The notes below the pieces were generated by a model. The model saw nothing but the letters and a program-made list of their open reading frames with translations. It was not told the DNA's origin and did not search any database. Both the position numbers and the translations under genes were made by a program. A DNA stretch of 64,000 nt from Metridium senile. Lineage: Eukaryota; Cnidaria; Anthozoa; Actiniaria; Metridiidae. The stretch is taken from positions 14,762,263 through 14,826,262 of the forward strand of contig OX459108.1 of assembly GCA_949775045.1 (NCBI GenBank), read 5' to 3'. Positions 10,904 to 22,778 of the stretch are shown piece by piece (the first letter of the stretch is position 1; every line of letters begins with the position of its first letter).

Positions 10904-11082
10904 TAAGGGCCCAGGCAAACAGTTTCAACATTTGCTTCAACATCCGTTCGATTTTGTTGAATGGCAATGTTTAAACGCTTTTTTTAATATGTTGAAATAG
11001 TTTAAAAGTGATTAAACATTGCCATTCAACAATATCGAACAGATGTTGAAGCAAATGTTGAAACCGTTTGCCCGGGCCTTAA
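10904..11082. mobile_element. Palindromic MITE, family A copy 2
   Basis: AAGGGCCCAGGCAAACAGTT is mirrored by AACCGTTTGCCCGGGCCTT. The internal CAACATCCGTTCGATTTTGT is mirrored by ATATCGAACAGATGTTG. It is a nearly complete palindrome. Confidence 0.8.
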
Positions 11083-11717
11083 GGGTTGAAATAATAGATT
11101 ACACTAATAATTCAGCTTTTGTACAACTGGTCCCTGATGATTTAACAAAGTACAATAAAAGTTTAAAAAGTGCCTGGCAATTAATACGATAAGTTCATAC
11201 ATTTTATGTTAAATATATATCTCACTTTTCTCTCAGTTCCTTCTTCCTAATTTAACAGAGGCTTTGCAAGACGGTGAAGTGACCTGTGATTAGCATATAA
11301 ATTCTCCTTACAAATGTCAGTAAGTTTTTATCGACTTTGTGTACCATTGTATAGTGTCTATAGGGATTGAGCATTAAGGAGAAATTAGAGGTACATCCCA
11401 AGTCATCATCACCATCAGGACAGAGTATTATTCATTTTGTTTTTAAAGAAGAAAGTTTTCATTGAAAACCTTCATTATTATGTGTAGTTTACTTTTCAAA
11501 GTAGCATAAATAGAGAGCCCAAGGTTCAAGTTGCTGAAGCTCTTGATTCATTTCAAACAAGCCTTGAACAGATTCTTGATAAGCCGTTGCTATTTCACAC
11601 CATTCTTTCAGTCATCAGTGGTTAGGTAGTAGGACACGTCCAAGTGTTCATACACCATCACTCCGTGCCCAAGTGTTGCCATGACAACAGTCACACTATG
11701 TTTACATTCATTGTATC
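11083..11717. other. Importin-alpha 3' flank
   Basis: AT-rich sequence downstream of the importin-alpha stop, probably including its 3' UTR. I see no gene, strong repeat or clear poly(A) signal. Confidence 0.4.
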
Positions 11718-12287
11718 TCAGAATTGGAAGCCTTCTTGTGGCATGTCAACATTGTCACCACCAAACTGGTACTGCGAGGAATCAGCGTCTGTTGCAGGCA
11801 CAAGTTTCTCGTCGTCTTCTTCAGCACCAAAGTAATTTTCAATAATTTCAAAAGCTTTTCTATATATTTCTTCATTGTCGTGGCCTTGCAGGAATTCTAT
11901 CTTGTCTAATCCTGGAAAGATAGTTTTGAATGGTATATTAGCACAATAATCACAAATATTGTCACTCACGTAGTAGCAACAACTATATTTTATAATCCTA
12001 TTCAATGATGAAAACCACAATTTTGATCATGGCTATTAATACTATCGCCATTACTAACAACATAATCATCATCATCATCATTATCACCATCATCATCATA
12101 ATCAACATCATCACCACACCATCATTACCGTTATCATCATCATAATCATCATCATCACCATCATAATCATCATCACCATCACCATTATCATCATCATCAC
12201 CATTATCATCATCATCACCATTATCATCATAATTAACATCACCACCACCATCATTACCGTTATCATTATCATCATCATAATCATCAT

Positions 12288-12320
<33 letters not shown>

Positions 12321-15099
12321 CATCACCATTATCATCATTACTATTATCAACCATCATCATCATCATCTTCACCACCATCATTACTATTATCATCATCATT
12401 GCCATCATCATCATCACCACCATCATCATCTTCCCCACCACCACCACCACCATCATAATCATCTTCACCGCCATCATTACCATTATCATCACCATCATCT
12501 TCATCACCACCACCATCATCGTCATCACCACCATCATCGTCTTCACCATCACAACCATCATCATCACTGCCATCGTCTTCATCATAATTATCACCACCAT
12601 CATCATCATCGTCAGCACCACCATTACCATCATCATCACCATCATCACCACCATCATCATCATCACTACCATCACCGTCGTCATCATCACTACCATCATC
12701 ACCACAAACGTTATCATCAAGATAATGATGATCATCATCATCTCCATCTAACGTCACATTTCAACCAAATGTGGGTTTTACAGACCCAACCTCCATTTCT
12801 GCCAGTCACCACCATCACCACCATCATCATCATCATCACTATCATCATTACTAGCATGACTAACCATAAGCTTCTTCTACCATGATTGCATATTGATTGG
12901 GTTTTCCTTCTTGTTTAGAGTCTGTCTGACCAATTTTAAGAATGTTATCCAGTGCATTCAAGCCAACTTGAACAATCTTAGGATTGAACACGGTTAACAA
13001 ATCGCACAAAGGACGTATTGCTCCTTGACTTACAATGTACCTGAAAAAATAGTAAAGTAACCTTATTTAACGTTGTTAGCTCATGACAGTCATTGACTGA
13101 TAAACTTGAGGCAGAAGTGCACTCATTTAACTCCCCTCTCTCCATCAGTGCTCTGTTTTACGGGTATTTAAAGCTAGTTAAAGCTACATGGAAAGGAAAG
13201 AAGTCTGGGAATCGAACTCGGAACCTCTCGCACAGAACACTGCACACTAACTGTGCCATCCTTGCTTATGAAGCAATCAAAGTAACAGACAGAGTGAATG
13301 GATGGATTAAAATATTAATGGGTGGAAGAGTTTTTGGAAAGTTGATGGAAGGATGATCAGCATTGGGATGTATGTAGGTATAGATGAATTTATGAATGAA
13401 TGAATAATTGTACAAATAGACCCTTTTAGTTCTGTATGCAAATTACACATTTCAAAACACATTGCATTCCCCTGAGAGTTGTTCTTTTATGTCAAGTATT
13501 AAAATATTTACACATAACAAATGATTAACTCCAACAGGAATGAACATGTGGTTATAAATGGGAAAATAAACATTGAAGTTGAATGAGCCTATTGATGAGT
13601 AATTGACTGAATGAATGAACGAACAAACAAGTGAATGAACGAACGAAAGGACAAGTGAATGAACGAATGAATGAAAAAAAATGAATAAAGAATGAATGAA
13701 TAAATGAATAAGGAATGTATGAAGGAATTGATGAAAGAATAAGTGAGTGAGTGAATGAATGAATGAATGAAAAAAAAATGAGAAATGAATAGATGGAAGA
13801 GGAAATGGATAAAATGAATGTATGGATGAATAAATCAATAAAATGATGGAAGGAATCATCAATCAAAGTTAATCATAAAAGAAGATAGTTCTTACTTAAT
13901 CTGGTCTGGCGTTCCTCCTGATGTTGCATTAGCTACAGCCCAAGCCGCTTCCTTTCTTGTCTTGAACTCAGCTTTATTGAGTATTTCTATCAACATTGGA
14001 ATAATATTTGCATCGATAACTGCCTGTATTGAGAGAGAAACAAAACAGTAATAAGATATTGAAAATAAAATGATAAGTATTATACATAGTGGATATGAGA
14101 TAATTAGTATGCTATTCATTTGTCTCACAAATGTTGAAGGTTTGAACGGCAACGTTTCCACTGCTACTGCTAGTCTTCATCACAGGATGAGTAGAATATA
14201 AGTTGAATTTGTAACATTTCTTTCAGAAAGAGATAGAAATTCAATTTTCTTTTTGGACAACCTCAATGAAAAAGGTGTATTTCTGTGTTTTATAATACAT
14301 TGTACAAAATTACTTGATTCTGATTGGACGAGAGGAGTACAATTAAATACTAAATTGTACTCTGCAGAGTATTAATTAGTTTTTCAGTATATTATAAATA
14401 AACAATTGCACAATCTTCTCATACAATTTGTAATTCATAGATACTCGTGATGTTTTGAGAGTTATCAAATTGGACACGCCTAAAAGGCTCATCACTCATA
14501 CCTATTAATTACAAATTGAACTCAAGATCATGCGATTTCCTATACGAATATGCTTCATCAACACAAATGTTCAAAACAATTTAAATCTTAAATTTAAGAA
14601 ATGTAAGTGTACTCAACCCTGAAATGAAACCAACTCGCAACCATAAATTATTTTGAAGGTGTATATCGATTTACCTGGATTTGTAGTCTGTTTCCAGCAG
14701 TCACATTAGATATGGTCCAGGAAGCCTCTTTTCTAATGCTTTCCTTTGGACTACTTAATAAGTGAAGAAGACTAGGGAGGACATTGCAGTTTAAGATAAC
14801 CTAAAACACAACATTATTAATAGGTAAAACAGCAGTTTAAGATAACCTAAAACACAACATAATTAATAGGTAAAACAGCAGTATAAGATAACCTAAAACA
14901 CAATACTATTATGTAAAACAGCTTATCTTATGCAGGCTTTTACTTATAATGATAATGATATTGATGTAGTTGACAATGATGATAATGATAATGATATTGG
15001 TGATGATAATGATATTCATATTGTTGTTGTTGATGATGTTGATCATGATCATGATAATGAAGTTGATGATGATGATGTTGATGATATTGATGTTCTTGT

Positions 15100-15136
<37 letters not shown>

Positions 15137-18100
15137 AATGATGTTGACAATGAAGATGGTGATGAAGGCGATATAGTTGATGATGATGATATTGATGATG
15201 ATAATGATATGATGTTGATGATGTTTATGATGGTGGTGTTGATGGTGATGTTGATGATGATACTGGTGATTATAATGATGTTGATGATATTGATGATGAT
15301 GAAGGTGATGATGGTGGTGGTGATGATGATGATGATGATAATGATATTTATGGTGATGTTGATAAGAAATGTTAATAATGAAGGTGATAATGGTGGTGGT
15401 GATGATAATAATATTCAAGATGGTGATGACAATGCTGCTTCTAGTACCTGCGTCTGTATATCATCTCCTGTTACAATATTTCCAACTGCCCTTAAACCTG
15501 CAGATACCACATTATTTTGATTGTGCCTGGAAAATATTAACATACCATCATTGAAATGAATTAATGAATGGCAATAGAGGTGATCAATGATGATGGTTAT
15601 TATAATAGACTTTCCCCTGGGTTTGTTTTCCTTGTGTTTGAAACCAAAATAATCAAATCATTGACTTACATAAGTAATTCTACAAGTCTTCTACAAACAC
15701 CAAAATAATGAAATCATTGACTTACATAAGTAATTCTACAAGTCTTGTACAAACACCAGAATAATCAAATCATTGACTTACATTAATAATTCTACAAGTC
15801 TTGTACAAACACCAAAATAATGAAATCATTGACTTACATAAGTAACTCTACAAGTCTTGTACAAACACCAGAATAATAAATCATTGACTTACATTAGTAA
15901 TTCTACAAGTCTTGTACAAACACCACAATAATCAAATCATTGACTTACATTAATAATTCTACAAGTCTTGTACAAACACCAGAATAATCAAATCATTGAC
16001 TTACATAAGTAACTCTACAAGTCTTGTACAAACACCAGAATAATAAATCATTGACTTACATTAGTAATTCTACAAATCTTGTACAAACACCAAAATAATC
16101 AAATCATTGACTTACATTAGTAATTCTACAAGTCTTGTACAAACACCAGAATAATCAAATCATTGACTTACATTAGTAATTCTACAAGTCTTGTACAAAC
16201 ACCAGAATAATCAAATCATTGACTTACATTAGTAATTCTACAAGTCTTCTACAAACACCAAAATAATCAAATCATTGACTTACATTAGTAATTCTACAAG
16301 TCTTGTACAAACACCAAAATAATCAAATCATTGACTTACATTAGTAATTCTACAAGTCTTCTACAAACACCAGAATAATTAAATCATTGACTTACATTAG
16401 TAATTCTACAAGTCTTCTACAAACACCAGAATAATCAAATCATTGACTTACATTAGTAATGCTACAAGTCTTGTACAAACACCAGAATAATCAAATCATT
16501 GACTTACATTAGTAATTCTACAAGTCTTCTACAAACACCAGAATCAATGACGGCCTGAATCTTTTCATTTGGACCATCAGATAGATACGACAAAGCCCAG
16601 CATGTATCTGCCAATACATCAGGGTCTGTGCTGAATAAAAGTCTACTGAGAATAGGCAAACATGGAGAAACCTGTTGAAATAATTCAAATATAACATAAA
16701 TACTTAATGAGAATTTTACAAAACACAATCAAAATTATCTTCAGTTGATGTTTATGTGTTGTGATTGTATGGGTTTGTATGGTATTAAGAAAGAATGTTG
16801 GGGTTATTGCTGGACATTTCAACAACCTGTCATGAGTGGAAGTCATCTTCAGGGTAAAGAAATATTACAATCACTGTCATCATCATCACCATCATTACCA
16901 TCAACATCATTATCACCATCATCATCATCGTTACCATCATCATCATCATCATCATTATCATCATCATCTTCATAGTCATCATCATCATCACCATCATCAT
17001 CATTACCATCATCATTACTATCATTATCATCTTCATCATCATCATTACCATCATCATTACCATCATCATCATCATTATCATCTTCTTCATAGTCAATATC
17101 ATCATCACTTACCTTTGCAAAATCAGGTGGGGGATGCCTGCCACGGCAAAGATTTGATAATGCCCATACAAGATTTCTTGTCATTGACAGACGAGCTGAC
17201 TTAGTTATTAAACTACACAAAAACAAACCGTAAATCAGTAGAAATTGGAATCAAGTTAAGGAATACTGTATTTACTCAAATAAGCGCTGACCCTGAATAA
17301 GTGCCAACTTCCAACTTCCAGGGACTGGGTACGAGTGTGAAAAACTAATTTAATTGTGGTTCCAGAAAAAATAACCCAGTCCCTTGCTCGATATAAAAAA
17401 GGCTAAAAAGCGCTGAACTTTAACGCTATAATTATGCTACTCAAAAACAGCATTGGAAATGAATTTGTTTCAAAATCTATATTCTTTAGTTCAAAGTACA
17501 GTGGTAACTCTATTAAGAGATCACCCATAATTAAGCGGTCACCCTTTATTAATGATTTATTTTACATACTTTAAAAATGGAACAAGCACATCACAGTTAA
17601 GAACATAATCTCGACATTCTGCACTGTCTCCTGCGATATTCCCAAGGGCCCATACTGCTTGTTCCTGGACATCTTCATGAGTTGATTCCAGTAACTTGAT
17701 GAAGCATGGTACTGCTCCTGAATTGACCGTTTCTCTTGTTTGTAAGGATGTACCTGATGCAACATTGGTCAACGCCCACGCAGCTTCAAACTGTTGAAAA
17801 GAGAGGCATATTAAGGGCTAAAGCTCAAAATGACAGTCATGTTGTCTTGCAGTGTTCATAAGAGTGCACTCACCTGTAACGAACTGTTGTCTTCTCTCTG
17901 TAAAAACTCCACAAATTTAGGAATGACTCCACATTTGATGACGTCGTCAATAGGTGGGTTTGGTTCTGTACAAAAGCATTAATTTAACACGGTCCATAAC
18001 GTAGCTAATTGTAAATCAGGCAAAGTTAAAACTGAGGCGTAGTTGGCCAGCGGTCTCTATTGTGTGCGGGGTGCCCCATTAGCATAGCAGGGGCTCACAT

Positions 18101-21100
18101 GCATCAGATCGCAGTGGATCTTAGCTCTGACAGCTTTGGTGCTCTTTCAAGCGAGTATTCTACCCATCTATATTCTTAGGTAGTATTCCACTGGCTGTCT
18201 GTCAGTGTGACAGCATTAGCATCATCATCATCCACATTATCGTCATCCACATACATTCAATTCAATTTATTTACAAATATATGTTGTACATTTGAGTGTG
18301 CATACATGTATCATCACTATCACAGCCATAATGAATAGCAGCATTTAACAATCATCAATACCATCAAAAGCCATCAATATGTTACATGTATGAAGTTGAT
18401 ATTCCAACCTTTAGATAATATTTTTCTAAATCGTTGAGTTGCTGCTAATTCTCTTGTTGGGTCATCTGAGAAAACAGCTTGTACCATGTCTTGAAATAAA
18501 GGTCCCTGAGATAATAACATACAAACTTACTGGCAAAGGGTCAAAACATGGTATTTTGGTTCTCTGTTCCCCTCTGTAACACTTGACATTTGTTATTGTG
18601 ACCAAGATACAGATGTTTGTATATGATACCTACCAGTACTACAGGCACATGAGAGTAAACAAATATACAAACATCTGTATCTTGGTCACAATAACAAATG
18701 TTACGGAGGGGAACAGAGAACCAAAATACTGTGTTTTGACCCCAAAACTACAATGAAAGTGAGCTTATAGTTTAACAATAACACAACAGCTGTGAACAAT
18801 CTTTTGGCTTTTACTTTGTGTGGACAACATGGTGTATAGAGCGGTTTTTGTATGAGTTGGAAACTGACCATACCGTACCGTACCGTAGCCATAACCATAC
18901 CATAAGTTCTATAATAAAAAATCGAAAATTCTACAGTAACAGTACTGTAACTGTGCGGTAAATATTACTGCCAGTTTCCCACTCATATGAAAACCGCTCT
19001 ATAATACAATAGTGACAACAAAAGACTCCATCTTATACAATAGAATGAAACTAAACAATGAATGTGGTACTTTTGTGAAGTTGGCAACCATACAAAGTAA
19101 AAAATCTTATTTTTTATTTATAGGTTTCTATTGTATTTTTGTCCAATAATAATAATATTAACGTCTTTATTTACCGAGGTTATAACATGAAATAGTGTAA
19201 AAACACTAATAAACTTTTGGCCCTCACTAAACTAATAATTACAATTTAACCATCTTTTTAATATACTCTTAGTTTGACCATGTACAAGTTATAATTTTTA
19301 CTTTCACAGAGGATTAACACCAATAATAATACTATTAACAAACATTTTATGTTTTATATTTAATTTTAAAATTAGAAATTCAAAGGGAGTTAATAATTTA
19401 TAGAGGATTAGGATTAGCCATATTACTTTGTCATGTCATGTCTAGACAAGAGAGTCACAAAATGATGTGAACTTGGAAATGATTAACCTATAGAGCCACT
19501 TCATGTCTTTGTGTGCAGGGTACCATGTGCAGGACACGGTATAACAAATTTGACAGGAAAAAACTCAAACAAACACAAGAACAAGCTAACAAAATTCAAT
19601 AAGTTTCCAACTATGTGGCAGAGTAACACACATTAGGTAATAGACTTCTGAATGAGAACCATGGGGTTCAATTCCCCAGGGATGGCGCAGCGGGGTTTTT
19701 TAATTGGGAGGGGGGGGCTGACATTTGAAATTCTGAAATTTGTCCTGAAACACTTTTGCCTCAAACCTCTCAATTTTTTGAAAAATATAGTGTATTAGAC
19801 TTATGAATGCATAGTTGCATGTTTACCAATGTTGACATGCTCATTGTCATAATTGCAAACAATTGTAATCTTAAGTTGAAAATAGAAGGCTTATATTTTT
19901 CAATTTTTAAAGTCAATAACCACCAATGGATAAGTGAAGATTAAGACTCAAAATATTGATAAGTTTTTACTCACTTTTTATAGAAACTGTTAATTTTAAT
20001 TTTGTTATTACAATTTATTGCTTCCTTAGGAACAGATGCAATAACCCACTAGTGGATATCGCATATAGAGTACTCAAGTAATTACGTCATAAAATAATAT
20101 TTTCACAATATAATATTTTTGGTTCTCGATTTTAATAGGCAAATCACTGTATTTTCAGCTCAGTTCAAAACTTTTGGAACTGAGCTTAAATTACAGTGAT
20201 TTTTATAGGGAAAATATGTATTCAAGTGGCCATATCTCACCTGATATTTGACCGATTCTCACCAAATTTGGTGTGTGAACATCTTTTGTGATTGTAACCA
20301 AAAATTGTAAAAGCCAAAATTTTATTTTTTCGTGACATCACAGTTGAGTACTGTATAGCAGTAGAAAACATCATTAAATATCTACTATATAAATGGAATG
20401 TTTTTCAAACCACAACCATAATCCTTTGCTTCATTAAAGGATATTTAGTACCACAACCATGGTCATTTTCTCGCGTTTTGATTGGTTGAGAAAAGTGGTA
20501 AATGGATCATAATCAGCACTGAGGCGCATAGGATAAAAAAAATAGACAAACCAAAAGTTGCTTAGGTAAGCAGGTTCTCAACAAAAATTAAAAACAAATA
20601 TTTGATGGTTTAGTGTGTTAACACGTCTGTCAACAGTTAGTCAGTTATGCACGCACTCGCACATATTGGATTGTCTAAAAGCAATGTTTAAACATCAACG
20701 ACGTAAAGACCTTTATATCATACAACTTATCATCAAATGTTTTATGAAAGTAGAAATGACTATAATCCAATCATGAATTTTATTTCCTCGCCATCAATAA
20801 AGTTTTTGTATTTATTGCTGAAGATATTTTGAAATTTGAACATGTACATGTATGTACATTATTTTAGCATTGTAAAAATAGAGAATTTTTGAAAAGTGTT
20901 TTGAATCATAAAGTATAATTATTATTGTGTGAAGAATTTGTTTTTAAAATATGAGGTATTGCAGGTTTTAGCCATGATATGTCTGGTACTAATATGGATT
21001 CCACCAGTAATTGTCAAAACCACAACTATTATACAACATATTAAGAAATACTTAAAACAACACAAAAGAGAGGAGAAACTGAAAATAAAAAAATAGATAT

Positions 21101-21682
21101 TGCTCTTTTCGGTTGCATTGGCCAATTGTATGTTTCCGAGAAGTTGTACATTTCGTGAAATGAAATTAAGCTTAGACGACGGTTCACGGTTCAACACTAC
21201 CAGTGCAAATTCCAAGTTTGCAGCTACAAAATGTACAAAAACAGCATAGCGACTTGAGAACATTACTAAATAAGTATATTACAGTGTAAATATAATATAT
21301 TATGAAGAGGTTAATGTAGTTTTAGTTTATTATTGACTATTTTGAAGGTTTGTACCGACCTGCTGCCAGTCGTTGGTTAACAGGCTTTCCAGCTCGCTTG
21401 CATGCTGTCCTTCTTTGCTAACTTCGACATTACGTCGTTTAAACATCTATAAAGAACAACACTGATGTATTAGGTACGCTGCAGTTAAGATTTGCCTACT
21501 TAAAAAGTATAATTCATTGACAATTTGTCATGTCCAAGTTGTAAATCATGTTGAATGACCTGTTCTTCACGCTTAGCTTTTCTAAGTTGGACGCCTTCCT
21601 CTTCTCGTCTACGACGCATTTCTGAAGTATCCATAGCCCTGTTCTTGTAGGCTTTCAATCGAGGATTCTCTTTAGATGCCAT
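11718..21682 (-). CDS. Importin subunit alpha, KPNA1/5/6 type
   Basis: Twelve exons (minus strand) agree in phase and give 528 aa: 21682-21560, 21446-21360, 18505-18409, 17965-17874, 17790-17570, 17212-17113, 16671-16508, 15526-15448, 14800-14675, 14023-13896, 13040-12865 and 11911-11718. Residues 1 to about 70 are the importin-beta-binding domain ([20 protein letters not shown], then KRRNV). Armadillo repeats follow with the NLS-groove W..N motifs in WALTN, WALGN, WALSN, WTISN and WAVAN. The tail (GLDKIEFLQ...[13 protein letters not shown], ending MPQEGFQF) matches the KPNA1/5/6 clade better than KPNA3/4. The family's role is to bind classical NLS cargo and link it to importin-beta for nuclear import. 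Exon 7's donor and exon 9's acceptor lie inside tandem arrays. Introns contain large CAT/GAT arrays and MITEs. Confidence 0.96.
12055..12850. repeat. Large (CAT/CAC)n array in an importin-alpha intron
   Basis: About 800 bp of CATCATCAC variants, interrupted briefly near 12750-12805. It lies in the last intron (11912-12864). The poly-Met/Asp ORFs across it are repeat artefacts. On the gene's own strand it reads GAT/GTG. Confidence 0.95.
13135..13262 (-). mobile_element. tRNA-derived SINE head
   Basis: On the minus strand there is GGATGGCACAGTTAGTGTGC (A-box-like) and AGGTTCCGAGTTCGATTCCC (B-box), spaced as in a tRNA. The following body is short and unclear. It lies in an importin-alpha intron. 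Confidence 0.55.
13380..13860. repeat. (GAAT)n low-complexity array
   Basis: GAATGAATGAA and GAACGAAC variants, in the importin-alpha intron just 3' of exon 10 on the gene strand. The long minus-strand ORFs across it are repeat translations. Confidence 0.9.
14785..14920. repeat. Short triplication spanning the importin-alpha exon 9 acceptor
   Basis: GTTTAAGATAACCTAAAACA recurs three times with a spacing of about 52 bp. The first copy is the real exon 9 acceptor (exon begins at 14800 on the minus strand). The two upstream copies keep the TTTTAGGTTATCTTA acceptor consensus. Confidence 0.8.
14938..15420. repeat. (GAT)n low-complexity array
   Basis: About 480 bp of GATGATAATGAT/GTTGATGAT variants in the intron between importin-alpha exons 8 and 9. 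ORFs in both strands here are artefacts. Confidence 0.95.
15645..16548. repeat. 56-bp array carrying about 16 copies of the importin-alpha exon 7 donor
   Basis: The unit is 56 bp: AATCATTGACTTACATTAGT, AATTCTACAAGTCTTGTACA, then AACACCAGAAT. On the gene strand every unit encodes the last residues of exon 7 (V-C-T/R-R-L-V-E-L-L) and a GTAAGT donor. Only the last unit, at 16508-16548, is joined to the rest of exon 7. Units differ by a few bases (TTGTAC or TTCTAC; TTAGT, TTAAT or TAAGT). Confidence 0.95.
16865..17108. repeat. (CAT)n low-complexity array
   Basis: CATCATCATTACCATC variants between importin-alpha exons 6 and 7, ending a few bases from the exon 6 donor at 17112. Confidence 0.9.
17270..17560. 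repeat. Old 'AATAAGCGC' / 'AAGCGGTCACC' repeat relics
   Basis: TTTACTCAAATAAGCGCTGA near 17272 and CTCTATTAAG...TTAAGCGGTCACC near 17508 resemble the motif family at 23525-23700 and 24070. These are probably decayed DNA elements in an importin-alpha intron. Confidence 0.4.
18538..18742. mobile_element. Palindromic MITE, family D
   Basis: GGGTCAAAACATGGTATTTT, TTCTCTGTTCCCCTC and TATTGTGACCAAGATACAGA are all mirrored on the right (GAGGGGAACAGAGAACC, GTGTTTTGACCC). Arms are about 85 bp with a short loop. It lies in importin-alpha intron 2. Confidence 0.85.
18835..19003. mobile_element. Palindromic MITE, family E copy 1
   Basis: TATAGAGCGGTTTTTGTATG is mirrored by CATATGAAAACCGCTCTATA. A second copy is at 36222-36374. 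Inner segments are CCGTACCGTACCGTAG-rich and also mirrored. Confidence 0.85.
19610..19700 (+). repeat. tRNA-like fragment, possible SINE remnant
   Basis: A B-box-like GGGGTTCAATTCCCC stem-loop at about 19663-19678 follows a poor A-box region. No acceptor stem can be drawn, so it is not a functional tRNA. Confidence 0.3.
20141..20212. other. Near-perfect 25-bp hairpin
   Basis: AAATCACTGTA pairs with TACAGTGATTT, and AGCTCAGTTC pairs with GAACTGAGCT, around an AAAACTTTTG loop. It lies in importin-alpha intron 2. It could be a short palindromic repeat or a small-RNA precursor; sequence alone does not decide. Confidence 0.5.
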
Positions 21683-22346
21683 TTTGTAAGAACAGAAGGC
21701 CTTTAGCCTTTGAGATTAAAAGCAAACAGACCCAGATCTACAGGATCTTGCAACCTTGGAGAAAAAACTTCTACAGCAGGCTCAGGCCACCACTATGGAC
21801 TGGTCAGTTATCATCTGCACTTAGACATGCGCAAATCTGAATGAATAATATTTCCCATTTCTTTCCCAGTATTTCTATATTTTCTTCAACACGTTTCAAA
21901 AATATATCTCACATTTTTTTCTTTTTTTCCTTCCTCCCATTTAAGTTATTATTGTTTTTTCCTCTCCCATCTGTCTTTTGTCCATTCTGTCCATCTGTCC
22001 ATTCTTTTCCCATTTCATAATTTTTCTCTGCTAATTAAAATTATTTTATTTCTGTTTTAATTTCCTTTGTTTCTTTCTATTCAAATATTTTCCATTTTCG
22101 GAAGCAAACGTTACGTAATTATTACTGCAGCGTTGCGTTACTTAGTCTTGGTGACACACTTACAGGAAACATTTTGGTCACGTGTGATAATGTTTACTGC
22201 TTTTAGTCGCAGTATACAGCATGATTTTAGTTAATTGGATCTGAGGCACATCTAGACGGATATGGACGAAGGACATTGCGATGGATATCATGAAATGAAG
22301 GTATTGTAGAGAAGACCGTCGTCCTCTTCCCTGACAGAAATCAATA
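21683..22346. promoter_or_regulatory. Divergent promoter region between importin-alpha and a 143-aa ORF
   Basis: About 660 bp between two start codons on opposite strands. It contains TGGTCACGTGTGA (E-box, about 22175-22187). Close to the plus-strand start lies AATGGCGGC. A pyrimidine-rich tract occupies about 21900-22080. Confidence 0.4.
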
Positions 22347-22778
22347 ATGGCGGCTGTCAGTAACCATCAACAATTTTGCTTACAAAATGTTCAAAGCGAT
22401 AACGAAGAATACATGGATTTGGACGAGTTTTTCTCTGCCTTACAAGATTGTAATAGTATCACTCCATTTGGGAAGTCAACACGACAAGAAACTGGCTTGA
22501 AAAAGAGAAATATCGTTACGAAAAGCTCGATGAAGAAAAACACTATTATACAATCACAACTGAGCACCGGAAAAGTTCCTACGAACTGTAAACTAGATAG
22601 CTGTCCTTGTAGTGGGAAAGATCAAATCAAGTCAGAGGACGAAGCGATTTACAGGCAGTTTTTATGTGACTCCATCCTCGTCAATCATCTGCTGACACTT
22701 TTACCAGCTAGCAGCCAGCAAAACGTCGAGCAACATCGACAGAGTATTCAAAACCAAAAAATTTGTATAACGTTGTAA
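22347..22778 (+). CDS. Intronless 143-aa protein of unknown function
   Basis: A single ORF starting in ATAATGGCGGCTG, a YY1/TISU-like context shared with other genes here. The N-terminal third is acidic (EEYMDLDEFFSAL). A lysine-rich middle (GLKKRNIVTKSSMKKN) is followed by a Cys-rich CKLDSCPCSG (Cys-x5-Cys-x-Cys) and a predicted helix (YRQFLCDSILVNHLLTLL). I do not recognise the family. Codon composition is ordinary, unlike the repeat-derived ORFs, and it sits head-to-head with importin-alpha. It could be a real small gene or the first exon of a longer one, since the region downstream has no obvious next exon. Confidence 0.6.
   Translation: MAAVSNHQQFCLQNVQSDNEEYMDLDEFFSALQDCNSITPFGKSTRQETGLKKRNIVTKSSMKKNTIIQSQLSTGKVPTNCKLDSCPCSGKDQIKSEDEAIYRQFLCDSILVNHLLTLLPASSQQNVEQHRQSIQNQKICITL

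Noticed and set aside
11998..12757. Long poly-Met/Val and poly-Asp ORFs on the minus strand (up to 249 codons)
   Set aside because: They are translations of the (CAT/CAC)n array in an importin-alpha intron. The same applies to the ORFs at 14909-15520, 16830-17226, 29714-30216, 35947-36240 and 36775-37054.
13452..13866. Ser/Phe/His-rich ORFs of 104 and 136 codons
   Set aside because: Translations of the (GAAT)n tetranucleotide array.
15645..16548. CRISPR-like regular repeats
   Set aside because: The 56-bp units are direct tandem repeats without unique spacers, in a eukaryotic intron, and are explained by the duplicated exon 7 end.
18030..18130. Possible tRNA-like or SINE sequence (GTTGGCCAGCGGTCTC region)
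   Set aside because: No B-box at the proper distance and no pairing acceptor stem.
20922..21263. 113-codon minus-strand ORF with a hydrophobic middle
   Set aside because: It lies in an importin-alpha intron, shows no family motif, and its hydrophobic run comes from AT-rich sequence. No supporting splice or start context.
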